Positions 44,990-53,961 are shown, counted from the first letter of the stretch. The stretch is 64,000 nucleotides of DNA from UBA9620 sp965220695 (GCA_965220695.1 OZ244838.1:4216001-4280000), one strand, 5' to 3'. Translations and numbers: made by a program. The notes: generated from the sequence alone by a model not told the origin.

Positions 44990-45213
44990 TTCGCGAGCTT
45001 CTTGTAGAGCTCGCCGTACTTGTCGTGACTGCCGAGATAGGCGGCCACGACGTGTGGTCGGGGCCGAATCTGCCTGCGCTTCTCGATCAGGTCGGCCAAA
45101 GCCTCGTCCACGAGCGCCTGAAGCTGCCGGCCCTCTTTCTGGGCGATCGCTCGGATCGACGCCAGGATCTCGGTGTTGACCTGCGTCGCGAATTTCTCAC
45201 GAGTCTGGGACAT
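44986..45213 (-). CDS. Antitoxin partner of the broken Doc toxin
   Basis: A 75-residue protein from ATG 45213 (MSQTREKFATQVNTEILASI); ATG 45222 is also possible. FATQVNTEILASIRAIAQKEGRQLQALV with the strand-helix-helix pattern suggests a ribbon-helix-helix DNA-binding domain, and the tail YLGSHDKYGELYKKLAK would neutralise the toxin. It overlaps the Doc pseudogene by four bases (ATGA type). A 9-bp perfect palindrome lies about 32 bases upstream, as expected for self-repression. Confidence 0.6.
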   Translation of the reverse strand: MSQTREKFATQVNTEILASIRAIAQKEGRQLQALVDEALADLIEKRRQIRPRPHVVAAYLGSHDKYGELYKKLAK

Positions 45214-45244
45214 GGCGCACATCTCGTCAGTTGCTGTCTCTAAC

Positions 45245-45266
45245 GCATCATGACAAATCATGATGC
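45245..45266. promoter_or_regulatory. Operator-like palindrome upstream of the antitoxin gene
   Basis: GCATCATGA and TCATGATGC form a perfect 9-bp inverted repeat around CAAA. It sits just before the antitoxin start, where toxin-antitoxin operons bind their own antitoxin. A second partial TGATGCATCA overlaps its right edge. Confidence 0.5.
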
Positions 45267-45290
45267 ATCAAGACGCGTGCGCTTCTTCAC

Positions 45291-45316
45291 GGCCCGCGGG
45301 GCACCCCCCGCGGGCC
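45291..45316. terminator. Strong 11-bp GC hairpin
   Basis: GGCCCGCGGGG (45291-45301) pairs perfectly with CCCCGCGGGCC (45306-45316) across CACC. It lies 38 bases past the stop of the minus-strand serine hydrolase gene and before the toxin-antitoxin promoter. It has no T-run. Confidence 0.45.
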
Positions 45317-45353
45317 GCCGGAGGCTGGGGCGCGGCGGCCTGGCCGCGTGCCG

Positions 45354-46670
45354 CTACTCGCCGACGACCGCCTGGTACACCAGGCTGCGTGACAACTGCT
45401 GCACCTCGTTGATGGCGCCGCCGTTGTTCTGGATCATCCCGACGAACGTCAGGTCCTCTTCGGGATCGACCCAGAACCAGGTGCCGGCGATGCCGATCCA
45501 GTAGTAGGACCCGGTGGACCACGACTCGCCCGACGCCACCCCGTCGGTGACGACCGAGAAGTCGAGACCCCAGCCCTGACCGGGCCGGCGATAGGTCGCC
45601 TGCTCGATGTCGGTCAGGTGGTTGGCGCTCATCAACTCGACCGTGCGGGGCGAGAGCAGACGCGCGCCGTTCAACTCGCCGCCGTTCAGCAGCATCTGCG
45701 CGAATCGGATGTAGTCGGGGGCGGTGCCGAACAGGCCGCCGCCGCCCGAGGGTCCGGCGGGCGGTGTGGTCAGCGTCGCCGCCGCCGCGCCGCCGTCGGG
45801 CGCGCGCAAACCGTCACGGCCGGGCGAATGGCGGGCCGCGACGCGATGCATCTTGGCGGGCGGGACGTAGAACGCGGTGTCCACCATGCCGAGCGGCGCG
45901 AAGATGCGCTCGTGCAGGAAGTCGCCCAGCGGCTGTCCGGAGATCTGCTCGACCAGGTAGCCCTGCACGTCGACCGACGAGCTGTACGCCCACATGGTCT
46001 GCGGCTGGGCGAGCAGCGGCACCTGCACGAGCTTCTCGATCATCGTCTGCAGCGGTGCGCCGGGGTCCAGCACCCGATTGTCGATGAACGCGCGGTTGAC
46101 CGGATGGCGGGGGTTCAGGACGTAGCCCAGCCCGGCGGTGTGCTTCATCAGGTCGCGCATCGTGATGCGCCGGCCCCGCTCGATCGACTCGGTCTGCATG
46201 TTCCCGTCGGCGTCCTGCCCGGTGTAGACCTGGAGATTGGCGAACGCCGGAATGTATCGCGACACCGGATCGTTGAGCTGCCACTTGCCTTCCTCGTGCA
46301 GCATCATCAGCGCCACGCCGACGACCGGCTTGGTCATCGAGAAGATGCGGAAGATCGAATCGGCTTGGACCGGATCGTCCTTGCTGACATCGAGCTTGCC
46401 GACCGCGTCGGTGAAGACCAGCTTGCCGTGCCGCGCCAGCATCGTGACGATGCCGGCCAGCTTGCCGTCGTCGACCATCGCCTGCATGCCGGCGTCGAGC
46501 CGCTGCAGCCGTTCCGACGAGACCCCGACCTCTTCCGGGGTGGAGACCTCGAGATCGCGCGCGAGTTCGGCCGCCGCCGTGCCCTGGAACGTGGTTGTGC
46601 CGGCGGCCACCGCCGCCAGCAGCGCCGCAAGGAACAGGTACGTCCGCCACCGGGTCAGACTGGATTGCAC
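45354..46670 (-). CDS. Secreted serine hydrolase (class C beta-lactamase/EstB type)
   Basis: A 438-residue protein. The start is GTG 46670, chosen because AGGAGG lies 7 bases before it; it gives a signal peptide (TYLFLAALLAAVAAGTTT). The catalytic S-x-x-K is SMTK (IFSMTKPVVG, about 115) and Y-S-S is in MWAYSSSVDVQGYL. Members are esterases or peptidases more often than lactamases. The gene is alone, with a strong hairpin downstream and a haloalkane dehalogenase gene upstream in the same direction. Confidence 0.88.
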   Translation of the reverse strand: MQSSLTRWRTYLFLAALLAAVAAGTTTFQGTAAAELARDLEVSTPEEVGVSSERLQRLDAGMQAMVDDGKLAGIVTMLARHGKLVFTDAVGKLDVSKDDPVQADSIFRIFSMTKPVVGVALMMLHEEGKWQLNDPVSRYIPAFANLQVYTGQDADGNMQTESIERGRRITMRDLMKHTAGLGYVLNPRHPVNRAFIDNRVLDPGAPLQTMIEKLVQVPLLAQPQTMWAYSSSVDVQGYLVEQISGQPLGDFLHERIFAPLGMVDTAFYVPPAKMHRVAARHSPGRDGLRAPDGGAAAATLTTPPAGPSGGGGLFGTAPDYIRFAQMLLNGGELNGARLLSPRTVELMSANHLTDIEQATYRRPGQGWGLDFSVVTDGVASGESWSTGSYYWIGIAGTWFWVDPEEDLTFVGMIQNNGGAINEVQQLSRSLVYQAVVGE

Positions 46671-46754
46671 AGAGACACCTCCTGAAACCGTAGAACCGGA
46701 TTGCACCACTACTTTGTCAGATTTCGCGCGCGATCGCGAGACATCCCTAGATGG

Positions 46755-47642
46755 CTACCCGCCGATGCGCCGCACGAACGCGGCCAGCGCCCGCCCGATC
46801 TCATGCGGGGCGTCCTCCTGGACGAAGTGCGCACCCCGTACCGTCACCTCTTCCTGGTTCGTCCACCCGCGGCAGAACTCGCGCGGCGCACCGGTCAGGA
46901 TCGCACCCGGCTCGGCATTGATGAACAGCTTCGGCAGGTCGTTCCCGCTCATCCAGTCGGCGTAGCTGCGGACAACCTCCGTAACGTCGGCCGGCGCACC
47001 GTCGATCGGGATCTCGCGCGGCCACGTCAGGGTGGGCCGCCGCGACTCGCCCGGCTCGACATAGGGCGCCCGGTAGACCGTCATCTCGGCGTCGGTCAGC
47101 GTCCGCAGGACCGAACCGGGCAGGATGCGCTCGACGAACATGTTCTTCTCGATCACCATCTCTTCACCCGCGGCGCCGCGCAGCCCCTGGAAGATACGCC
47201 GCGATCTTTCCGGCCACTCGGCCCACGTCACCGGCCGGACGAGCGCCTCCATGTAGGCGAGCCCCTTCGTCGCCCCGCGGTGCCGGTTCGCCCAGTCGAA
47301 GCCGAGAGCCGACCCCCAATCGTGCAGGACCCAGGTGACGTTGGCGTCGACGCCGAGCGCGGCGAGCGCCGCATCGAGAAAATTGCGGTGCTCGACGAAG
47401 CGATAACGCCCGGGCTGCGAGTCGTCGAGCTTGTCGGAATCTCCCATGCCGATGAGGTCGACGGCGATGCAGCGCCCCAGGGGGGCGACATGCGGCATGA
47501 CGTTGCGCCACAGATACGACGACGTGGGATTGCCGTGCTGAAACAGGACGGGATCGCCCTCGCCCATCTCGACGTACGCCATGCGCCGGTCGAGCACGTC
47601 GATGATCTTCTTCGCGGGCGCCTGACTTGAAATCATGTCCAT
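46755..47642 (-). CDS. Haloalkane dehalogenase (HLD-II type)
   Basis: A 295-residue alpha/beta hydrolase. The halide-binding Asn is N38 in HGNPTSSYLWRN; the nucleophile is D108 followed by W109 (VLHDWGSALGF), and the base is His in VRGAHFVQED. A Glu acid in FINAEPGAI places it in subfamily II with LinB and DhaA. It converts haloalkanes to alcohols and halide in the cytoplasm. Length is normal. It has no neighbour of the same pathway; the natural substrate is unknown. The Asp nucleophile rules out an ordinary esterase. Confidence 0.88.
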   Translation of the reverse strand: MDMISSQAPAKKIIDVLDRRMAYVEMGEGDPVLFQHGNPTSSYLWRNVMPHVAPLGRCIAVDLIGMGDSDKLDDSQPGRYRFVEHRNFLDAALAALGVDANVTWVLHDWGSALGFDWANRHRGATKGLAYMEALVRPVTWAEWPERSRRIFQGLRGAAGEEMVIEKNMFVERILPGSVLRTLTDAEMTVYRAPYVEPGESRRPTLTWPREIPIDGAPADVTEVVRSYADWMSGNDLPKLFINAEPGAILTGAPREFCRGWTNQEEVTVRGAHFVQEDAPHEIGRALAAFVRRIGG

Positions 47643-47774
47643 GGTTCGAAAAGGGTGCGGGCGGTGACCGGCGACTGCCGCGCACGGCGTCCGGAACGAT
47701 CGGGCGCCGAGCCGGGTGCGGGCGATCCGAGGCAGAACCGACCGGGCAAGAGCGGACGTCGGCGGCGCAGACTG

Positions 47775-48887
47775 CTAGAACACGACGACGAACGAACCGT
47801 CCGGGCGGGCGGCGATGGCCGGCACGCTGCGGGCCGGGATCGGCCCCGGCGCCCCGCCTTCGGCGCCGCGCGGGCGGTGGGCGGCGTCGAAGAGCTGCCA
47901 GCGCAACGTGCCGCCCGACTGCCAGCCGGGGCCGTCGCCCCAGGCCAACAGGATGTCGCCGCGGTGATTCGTCGCGACCGTGGCGTTCTTGCGGCGGAAC
48001 GCCGCCTCGCCAGGCGCTGAGACCGGCGCCTCGAGCTGCGCGACGTCGGCGAAGAACACCTGCCCCCGGGTTTCCCATGCCACCAGCGTCGCGTCCGGCC
48101 CCACGCCGAGCGTGGTGGTGGCGATCGGACAGGCGCCGATCTCCCACGCCTGGATGAGCTCGTCCGTGAAGGTGTGACCGCGATCGGGGCTGGTCAGCAG
48201 GCGCATCCCGCGCCGGATATTGTCACCGGCGCCCCGATAGGACACGTGAATCGCACCCGCCTCGTCCGCCGCCGCGCGCAGCCCGCAACAGCCGCAGGCG
48301 CCCTCGGCGGCGGGGCTGACCGCCCGCGGCGGGTCGAACCGCGCGCCCTGCTTGCGCGACACCGCCATGTAGACCCGGCGTTGCGCATCCTCGACCGCGT
48401 CGGCGTGCCAGAACACGTAGACGTCGCCGTTGTCATCGACGGTCACGGCGGGCGCCGCCTCGATGCCCCCCTCCTCCCTGGTCGACAGCGTCTGCTGGTC
48501 ACCGAACGCTCCCGTGCGGTCGGTGCGGGCGTACTCGAAGCGGTTCGGGTCCTTGTGGAACCAGGCGACGTGCAGCAGACCATCCGGGCCGATCGCCACC
48601 TGACCGCCGTCAATCGGGCCGAGACCGTGCACCGAACGCGGTTCGCTGTTGACGCGCCGGGGCGCCGACCAGTCGAGCGCCTCCGGCGCGCGGGTCACGT
48701 GCCACAGGTCGCCGCTGCTCATCGAACCGGTGTAGTAGACGAGATGCAGCGTGCCGGTCGTGTCGATGACCACCTGCGGCAGCGTCGCGCCGTCCGGCGC
48801 GCGGAGCACCGCCACCTCGGGCGCCGGACCGGCACACCCGGACAGCAGCGCCACTGCCAGGAGCCCGTGGCACAAGCCCCGCCGCAT
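47775..48887 (-). CDS. BNR-repeat (sialidase-fold) lipoprotein
   Basis: About 370 residues. The start MRRGLCHGLLAVALLSGCAG lies inside the dispersed repeat at 48861-48906 and yields a lipoprotein signal with Cys about 18. The rest shows beta-propeller BNR-like repeats with Asp-box phrases (TSPDRGHTF, and DNGDVYVFWHAD), plus a CGCCG cluster (about 205). Sialidase catalytic arginines are not evident, so glycosidase activity is doubtful; a binding or sensor role is as likely. Location: lipid-anchored, outer or inner membrane. Confidence 0.65.
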   Translation of the reverse strand: MRRGLCHGLLAVALLSGCAGPAPEVAVLRAPDGATLPQVVIDTTGTLHLVYYTGSMSSGDLWHVTRAPEALDWSAPRRVNSEPRSVHGLGPIDGGQVAIGPDGLLHVAWFHKDPNRFEYARTDRTGAFGDQQTLSTREEGGIEAAPAVTVDDNGDVYVFWHADAVEDAQRRVYMAVSRKQGARFDPPRAVSPAAEGACGCCGLRAAADEAGAIHVSYRGAGDNIRRGMRLLTSPDRGHTFTDELIQAWEIGACPIATTTLGVGPDATLVAWETRGQVFFADVAQLEAPVSAPGEAAFRRKNATVATNHRGDILLAWGDGPGWQSGGTLRWQLFDAAHRPRGAEGGAPGPIPARSVPAIAARPDGSFVVVF

Positions 48888-48906
48888 TCGAACGGCGCTG
48901 CAACCC
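48861..48906 (+). repeat. Dispersed repeat, half-copy supplying the BNR lipoprotein start
   Basis: GAGCCCGTGGCACAAGCCCC plus GCCGCATTCGAACGGCGCTG is the left-arm half-element. The reverse strand contains the ATG (48887) and the first signal-peptide codons of the BNR lipoprotein. Confidence 0.75.
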
Positions 48907-48935
48907 GCACGGGCTGCTGGACCTCTCATCGCGTG

Positions 48936-49967
48936 CTACTGCTTCTCCAGGGCCCGCGCGCCGCGCAACGTGTGCTCGATCGCGTAGTTCCCCTCGTGGC
49001 AGGCGAACTCGTAGATGGCGCCGGTACCCGGCGCCGGCCGCATGTAGACCCGCGCGGTCCAGGGCCGGGTCCAGGTCGACGGGTCGTCCATCGTGTACTC
49101 GTATTGCAGCGTCTCGGGACCCACCCGGGTGAACCGCTCGGTCAACCGCAATTCGCGCGACGACCCGTTGGCGCCGCGTGCCAGGTTGGTGGTCTCGACC
49201 ACCAGCGTGTCTCCCTCCCAGTGACCGTGAGAGCTGCCCAGCGCGCTGGGCGGACCGGCCGCCGGCGTCGCGGCGCCGATCGGGATAAGGCGGGTGTCGT
49301 GCATCATCTCCATCTGAATGGCGACGTATCCGGCGCTCTGGAAGATCTGGTAGTTGCTGTTGTAGCCCCGGCCGGTCATCGGCACCCGGCCGCCGCCGCA
49401 GCGCAGTCCCGAGCCCAGACGGGCCAGCTCCTCGGACAACGTCTGCGGCGCTGCCGCGCTGCGGGCGGCGCGCGCCGCGCGCTGCTGCCCTGCCCGCTCT
49501 TGCGCCTCGGCGGTCCGCTCTGGCAGACGACCGCTGGGCGGATCGACGATGAGAGAGGTCCGGTTGTCGAACCAGCGGTCGATCAGCCAGAACTGGTTGT
49601 AGTTGCCGGTCCCCTTGGGCGTCTCGGCCGTCACGCCGTCACGCGACTGGTAGTCTTGACGGTCGGCCAGCGCGGCGCGGAACACGCTGTCGCCGAACGC
49701 GGCGTCGGTCTCGCCATCGAACAGCTCGGCCGCGCGCGCCGCCAGCGTCGCGACCTCCTCGTCGCTCAGCGTGGCCCGATCGGCCAACTCCTCCGGCCGC
49801 TCGAGCGGCGTGGCCGAGTCGCTCGCCCACACGCCCTGCAGGTCGGGATGGCCGTCTGCCGTGCGCGGCGCGGTCCACCCTTGCGGCGCCTGACCGGCCG
49901 CCGCCGTCGCCACGACCAGCAATCCCGCCGCACATGCCGCCACCGTCGCGATGCATCGACTACCCAT
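48936..49967 (-). CDS. Secreted hypothetical protein, WT-x-PRT-x-DGHPDL family
   Basis: A 343-residue protein from ATG 49967, with GGAGG nearby (GGGAGGATGAC). A signal peptide (VAACAAGLLVVATAAAGQ) precedes WTAPRTADGHPDLQGVWASD, a phrase common at the mature start of uncharacterised secreted proteins of Acidobacteriota and some Proteobacteria. HWEGDTLVVETTNL and CHEGNYAIEHTLRGAR are other typical blocks of the same group. Function unknown. It lies 49 bases upstream of the BNR gene in the same direction. Confidence 0.7.
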   Translation of the reverse strand: MGSRCIATVAACAAGLLVVATAAAGQAPQGWTAPRTADGHPDLQGVWASDSATPLERPEELADRATLSDEEVATLAARAAELFDGETDAAFGDSVFRAALADRQDYQSRDGVTAETPKGTGNYNQFWLIDRWFDNRTSLIVDPPSGRLPERTAEAQERAGQQRAARAARSAAAPQTLSEELARLGSGLRCGGGRVPMTGRGYNSNYQIFQSAGYVAIQMEMMHDTRLIPIGAATPAAGPPSALGSSHGHWEGDTLVVETTNLARGANGSSRELRLTERFTRVGPETLQYEYTMDDPSTWTRPWTARVYMRPAPGTGAIYEFACHEGNYAIEHTLRGARALEKQ

Positions 49968-50054
49968 GTCATCCTCCCGCGAAATGCGGTGTCCGCGCGT
50001 ACAGTCCCACCGTTGTGAACAATAGGCCCGATCGGCCCGATTCCGCAAGGTTTT

Positions 50055-50090
50055 CGCGCGGCGGGGCTTTCACGACGGGTTGCTACGCTG
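50055..50090 (-). repeat. Dispersed repeat, degenerate half-copy
   Basis: GCGGCGGGGCTTTCACGACG then GGTTGCTACG resembles the right-arm half-element (CGCGGGG then TTTCACCACGG then CTGCTAGCG) with changes. It overlaps the stop codon of the DedA-family gene. Confidence 0.45.
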
Positions 50091-50655
50091 CCCGGCGCGC
50101 CCGGAACCAGCGCACACTCAGATACGCCAGGATCGCCACGAGCAGCACGGCGCCGATCAGCGGGTAGTTGCGCTGCAGGGTCTCGACCGCCCGGTCTCCG
50201 AGACGGACCGCCAGCCAGGCCTCCCCCGAGAATCGAATGATGCGGCCCGCGAACACCGCCGCCGCGAACCGCGGCCATGGCATCCGCACGAACCCGGCGG
50301 CCAGCATGAAGAGCTTGGTCGGCAGGGGAGGCGGAGCCAGGACCGCCACCGTCATCGCCAGGACATCGTTCTCACGGACCTTCGCCGTCACCCAGGCATG
50401 CTTCCGGGGGTCCATCCGGCGCATTGCCGCGTCACCCCCGGTCCGTCCGAGGCGATACAGCACCAGACACCCGAGCGTGGACCCGACGGTGGCGGTCAGG
50501 GAAAACAGGAGAAACAGCGGCGGCTCCTGCCACGCGAGCAGCATGAGCACGACGTCGACGCCCCCAGGCAGCGGGACTCCGGCGGAATCGAGCAGGGCCA
50601 GCAGGAACAGACCAGGGAGCCCGAACGCCAGCAGGGTGTCGCGAAATTCGTCCAT
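50083..50655 (-). CDS. DedA/VTT-family membrane protein
   Basis: A 190-residue protein from ATG 50655. The DedA/SNARE-associated (VTT) marks include LLDSAGVPLPGGVDVVLMLLA near the start, ATVGSTLGCLVLYRLGRTGG and RMPWPRFAAAVFAGRIIRF. Five or so membrane segments are seen. Homologues flip or move undecaprenyl-phosphate or phospholipids. It is divergent from the small basic protein gene at 50844. Confidence 0.8.
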   Translation of the reverse strand: MDEFRDTLLAFGLPGLFLLALLDSAGVPLPGGVDVVLMLLAWQEPPLFLLFSLTATVGSTLGCLVLYRLGRTGGDAAMRRMDPRKHAWVTAKVRENDVLAMTVAVLAPPPLPTKLFMLAAGFVRMPWPRFAAAVFAGRIIRFSGEAWLAVRLGDRAVETLQRNYPLIGAVLLVAILAYLSVRWFRARRAA

Positions 50656-50843
50656 GGGGGCTGCAGCTTTGCCTTTCGATGCGGGCGCTGGTATCCTAAC
50701 CGGGAGACTCAAGCTCCATGTTTGGTGGCTGCGGCCACCACGAGCCGACGGGGTCTTCCGCCGCTTTTCCCACAGCGCGTTGCTATCGCTTGACCCCGTT
50801 CGCCTGCTCAACTCGTACCTCAACGCGGCCGGGAGGTGACAAT

Positions 50844-51116
50844 TTGGCAACACGTGGACGTCCGACACAACAAAAACGCCAGCGGGAGCGGGCTCGTCAG
50901 GAGCAGCGGAAAACGAAGGAAGCCCGGCGCCGGGACGCCAAGGAGCGACGCGCGGCGGCGCCTCCCGCTACCGGCAGCGGCGACCCCGATCTCGACGGCA
51001 TCGTCGCGGGCCCGCAGCCACTGAGTGAGTGGCAGGTGGAGGGCCTGGCCGAGTTCGAGCCGGCCGACGACGACGCCGAGGAAACAGCCGGCGGCGGTGG
51101 CGCTGCCGACGCTTGA
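50844..51116 (+). CDS. Small basic, charged protein of unknown function
   Basis: A 90-residue protein with TTG start at 50844, supported by GGGAGGTG seven bases upstream. The first 45 residues are rich in R, K, Q and E (QKRQRERARQEQRKTKEARR) and likely form a long helix or coiled coil; the tail is acidic and Gly-rich. Similar short proteins starting MATRGRP-x-x-QKRQRE occur in Acidobacteriota and related groups; none is characterised that I know. It may bind RNA or ribosomes. Confidence 0.55.
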   Translation: MATRGRPTQQKRQRERARQEQRKTKEARRRDAKERRAAAPPATGSGDPDLDGIVAGPQPLSEWQVEGLAEFEPADDDAEETAGGGGAADA

Positions 51117-51300
51117 ACCTGACCATCCCGGCCCGTTGGGTGCCGCGTGTGACCCCTTCGCCGTCGCCATCCTCCCCCTCGGTCAACATCTGAAACCCGG
51201 TCGTACAGAACCCCACGGCGCAGGACGGGATCAGCGGGAGCGCACCCGGGTGCCTGCACCACGGACGGCGTACGGCTGCGCATCCGCTCTCGGGCACGGC

Positions 51301-53178
51301 TCAGGGCACATCCGCCAGGATCGCATCGACCGACGCCGCCGCTATCGGATGGTAGCCGGGCCGGGCGTGTTCGTAAATCGCCCTGGCCCGCGCGCGCCCC
51401 TGCGGCGTCTTGACGAGCGCTTCGTAGAGCGGCGTGATCAGCTTGCGCCGGCCGATGCCGATCAGATACGACTCGATCCGGCCGGCGGCCGGCGCGTATC
51501 GGTTCCGGATGGCGGCCAGCAGCCATTGGTGCGCCACTTCCGCGTTGCCCACCGCCGTGAATCCGAACGTCCGGTCGAGCTCGCCCATCTGCTCGGCGGT
51601 CATGCGCGGCGGCAACGACCGCAGGAAGTGCAGCCACTCCTGCGTGGTCCAGGCGGCGGTGTCCAGCGCGCCGGCGGCAGCGTCGCCGGCGGCCCAGCGC
51701 TGCGCCTGCCGCGCGACCCGGGTCAGGGCGCCAGATTCGGCACGTGGCGCGTTGTCCGGCAACCCCGGCTGATGGAGCCAGGCGTCGATCTGGAGGGGCT
51801 CGGCGAGATCGGGATCATCCACAAGAAGCTGGTCGTGCAGATACTCCACGAACTCGCCGGTCACGATGCTGCGAAACGCGAAGGCGTCGAAATAGCCGCG
51901 CAGGACGCGGTCGAAGCGCTCGCGGCCGAAGCGGTGCTCGATCAGGCGCAGCAACAGCTCCCCCTTGAGATACGGCACCTGCGTCATCCCGTCATCCGGA
52001 TCGCGCCCGGTCAGATCGATGTGCAGGATCTGGTCGCGCGGGTCGAGCCGCGCAAGCTCCTCGGACAGCAGCTCGCGGTCGAGCGCCGCTTCCATCTCCG
52101 CCCGCGCGCGTCCGTACACCGCTTCGAGAATGCGCCGCTCGATGTAGACCGTGAACCCTTCATTGAGCCAGAAGTCGCACCAGGTGGCGTTGGTGACCAG
52201 ATTGCCCGACCAGGAGTGCGCCAGCTCATGGGCGACCAGGGTCACCAGGCTCTTGTCGCCGGCGATGACGGTCGGCGTGGCGAAAGTCAGCCGGGGGTTC
52301 TCCATGCCGCCGAACGGGAAACTCGGCGGCAGCACCAGCAGGTCGTAGCGTTCCCAGCGATACGGCCCGTAGAGCCGCTCGGCAGCCGCCATCATCGCCT
52401 CGGTGTCGTCGAATTCGGCCGCGGCCGACGCGACGACCGACGGCTCGGCATACACGCCGGTGCGCGCGCTCATGGCGCGAAACTCGAGGTCGCCGACGGC
52501 CAGCGCGATCAGATAGGACGGAATCGGCTGCCGCATCTCGAACGCGAACTCACCGGCGCGCCGCGGACCGCCATCGGCCGCCGCGCTCATCACCGCCCGC
52601 AGCGGAGCCGGCACGCGCACCCTCGCCCGATAGGTCACCCGCACGCCCGGCGAGTCCTGCAGCGGGATCCAGCTTCGGGCGTGAATCGCCTGCGACCGGG
52701 TGAACATGAACGGGTGGACCTTGCCCGCGGTCTGAGCCGGTTCGAGCCATTGCACGCCGGACGCGTGCGGGCTGGTGGCGTAGGTCACACGCACGGATGC
52801 GGCGGCCGCGGACAGCGGCACCTCGAGCGGGGCGCCGAGAATCGGGTCCGCCTTGCCGACCGTGAACGACGCCGGCGCCCAGGCCCCGCGGCCGTCGGCC
52901 ACCTCCACCGCCCTGATGGACAGGTCGCGGGTGTCGAGACGCAGCGGGACGGGGGTCACCGGCGGCGGGCGGTGGTCGCCCACCCGTTCGAACCGCAGGG
53001 TCGCGGTGCCGCTGATCGTACGTCGTGCGAAGTCGATGTCCCAGTCGAGATCGACGTGGCGCACGACGACGTCGTCCGGATTCCCGTACGAGTGGATGTC
53101 CCGCGCCGGCGGACGGGACACCTGTCCGGCGGCCTGAGTCGGTTGCCCTGCACGGCGGGCGCCAGCGTCGATGTTCAC
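51301..53178 (-). CDS. M1 family zinc metallopeptidase (LTA4 hydrolase-like)
   Basis: A 625-residue protein from GTG 53178. It has the exopeptidase motif GGMENPRL and the zinc site HELAHSWSGN...NEGFTVYIE (HExxH plus Glu 18 residues later). A C-terminal helical domain follows, as in leukotriene-A4-hydrolase-type aminopeptidases. It removes N-terminal residues from small peptides. A signal peptide is not obvious (MNIDAGARRAGQPTQAAGQ), so it may be cytoplasmic. Length is normal for the family. Confidence 0.9.
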   Translation of the reverse strand: MNIDAGARRAGQPTQAAGQVSRPPARDIHSYGNPDDVVVRHVDLDWDIDFARRTISGTATLRFERVGDHRPPPVTPVPLRLDTRDLSIRAVEVADGRGAWAPASFTVGKADPILGAPLEVPLSAAAASVRVTYATSPHASGVQWLEPAQTAGKVHPFMFTRSQAIHARSWIPLQDSPGVRVTYRARVRVPAPLRAVMSAAADGGPRRAGEFAFEMRQPIPSYLIALAVGDLEFRAMSARTGVYAEPSVVASAAAEFDDTEAMMAAAERLYGPYRWERYDLLVLPPSFPFGGMENPRLTFATPTVIAGDKSLVTLVAHELAHSWSGNLVTNATWCDFWLNEGFTVYIERRILEAVYGRARAEMEAALDRELLSEELARLDPRDQILHIDLTGRDPDDGMTQVPYLKGELLLRLIEHRFGRERFDRVLRGYFDAFAFRSIVTGEFVEYLHDQLLVDDPDLAEPLQIDAWLHQPGLPDNAPRAESGALTRVARQAQRWAAGDAAAGALDTAAWTTQEWLHFLRSLPPRMTAEQMGELDRTFGFTAVGNAEVAHQWLLAAIRNRYAPAAGRIESYLIGIGRRKLITPLYEALVKTPQGRARARAIYEHARPGYHPIAAASVDAILADVP

Positions 53179-53224
53179 TTGTCAGGAGGTGGACCGGCCA
53201 CGGGCTGATGGTGCGCTTGAACAA

Positions 53225-53388
53225 GGTAGGGGGTCAACCATTCTCACTGACCCCCTACCGGGAACAGGGTAGGGGGTCGGCTATTCTCACTGACCCACCA
53301 TCTGGAATTGGGTAGGGGGTCTGCTTTTCATGTGGACCCCCTACCTCGAACAGGGTAGGGGGTCTGCTTTTCACACTGACCCCCTACC
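53225..53388. repeat. Array of four palindromic units (GGTAGGGGGTC...GACCCCCTACC)
   Basis: Units at 53225-53259, 53269-53301, 53311-53345 and 53354-53388, spaced about 43 bases. Each is a hairpin of 9-11 bp stem with a loop such as TGCTTTTCACACT; unit 2 has a degraded right arm. The spacers read CGGGAACAG or CGAACAG. The array fills the space between the M1 peptidase and thioredoxin genes; no other feature is seen in 53179-53536 except a possible -10 (TACACT at 53427). Confidence 0.85.
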
Positions 53389-53536
53389 GGGAACAGCGAA
53401 TGCAGGATACCAGAGGCAAAGCAGGGTACACTGAAGGGATGCGTTGGGGCGCGGTGAGCGATCTGCGGCACACGCGGGTGCGTCTCGACCAGCGCACGAA
53501 CGGGTACAGGAACGAGAGGGACAAGGAGATTCAACG

Positions 53537-53878
53537 ATGGCCTCGGAGCACACGCTGACATTTACGGATGGCGGGTTCGAGCGGACCGTGCTGAAGTCGG
53601 ACAAGCCGGTTCTGGTGGACTTCTGGGCGGCGTGGTGCGGCCCCTGCCGCATGATCGCCCCCGTGGTCGACGGGCTCGCCGACGAGTACAACGGACGCGT
53701 CGCGGTCGGCAAGCTGAATATCGACGACAACCCGGACACCCCGATGAAGTACGGCGTCCGTTCGATTCCGACGCTGATGCTGTTCAAGAACGGCGAGGTC
53801 GTGGAATCGACGGTCGGGGTCGCCGGCAAGGATCAGCTCATCGAACTCCTCGACAAGCACGCGGCGCCCGCGGCGTAG
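53537..53878 (+). CDS. trxA: Thioredoxin
   Basis: A 113-residue protein; start ATG 53537 with AAGGAG 8 bases earlier. The active site is WCGPC (Cys34/Cys37), with the cis-Pro in SIPTLMLF. No signal peptide, so it is cytoplasmic. It reduces disulfides in ribonucleotide reductase, peroxiredoxins and others. A perfect hairpin follows, so it is probably monocistronic. Confidence 0.97.
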   Translation: MASEHTLTFTDGGFERTVLKSDKPVLVDFWAAWCGPCRMIAPVVDGLADEYNGRVAVGKLNIDDNPDTPMKYGVRSIPTLMLFKNGEVVESTVGVAGKDQLIELLDKHAAPAA

Positions 53879-53892
53879 CACCGAGCGTGGCG

Positions 53893-53924
53893 AGGCGCCC
53901 GCCGCGCTGGCGCAGCGGGCGCCT
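53893..53924 (+). terminator. Perfect 10-bp hairpin after trxA
   Basis: AGGCGCCCGC (53893-53902) pairs with GCGGGCGCCT (53915-53924) across a 12-base loop, 14 bases after the trxA stop. No T-run follows. It also lies between trxA and the convergent MBL gene. Confidence 0.5.
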
Positions 53925-53961
53925 AACGACGGTCCGGACCTCGCGTATTACCGCACGGCGC

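Noticed and set aside
53225..53388. The four-unit palindromic array as a CRISPR array.
   Set aside because: Repeats are internally palindromic with degenerate arms, the spacers are short and similar to one another, and no cas genes are present.
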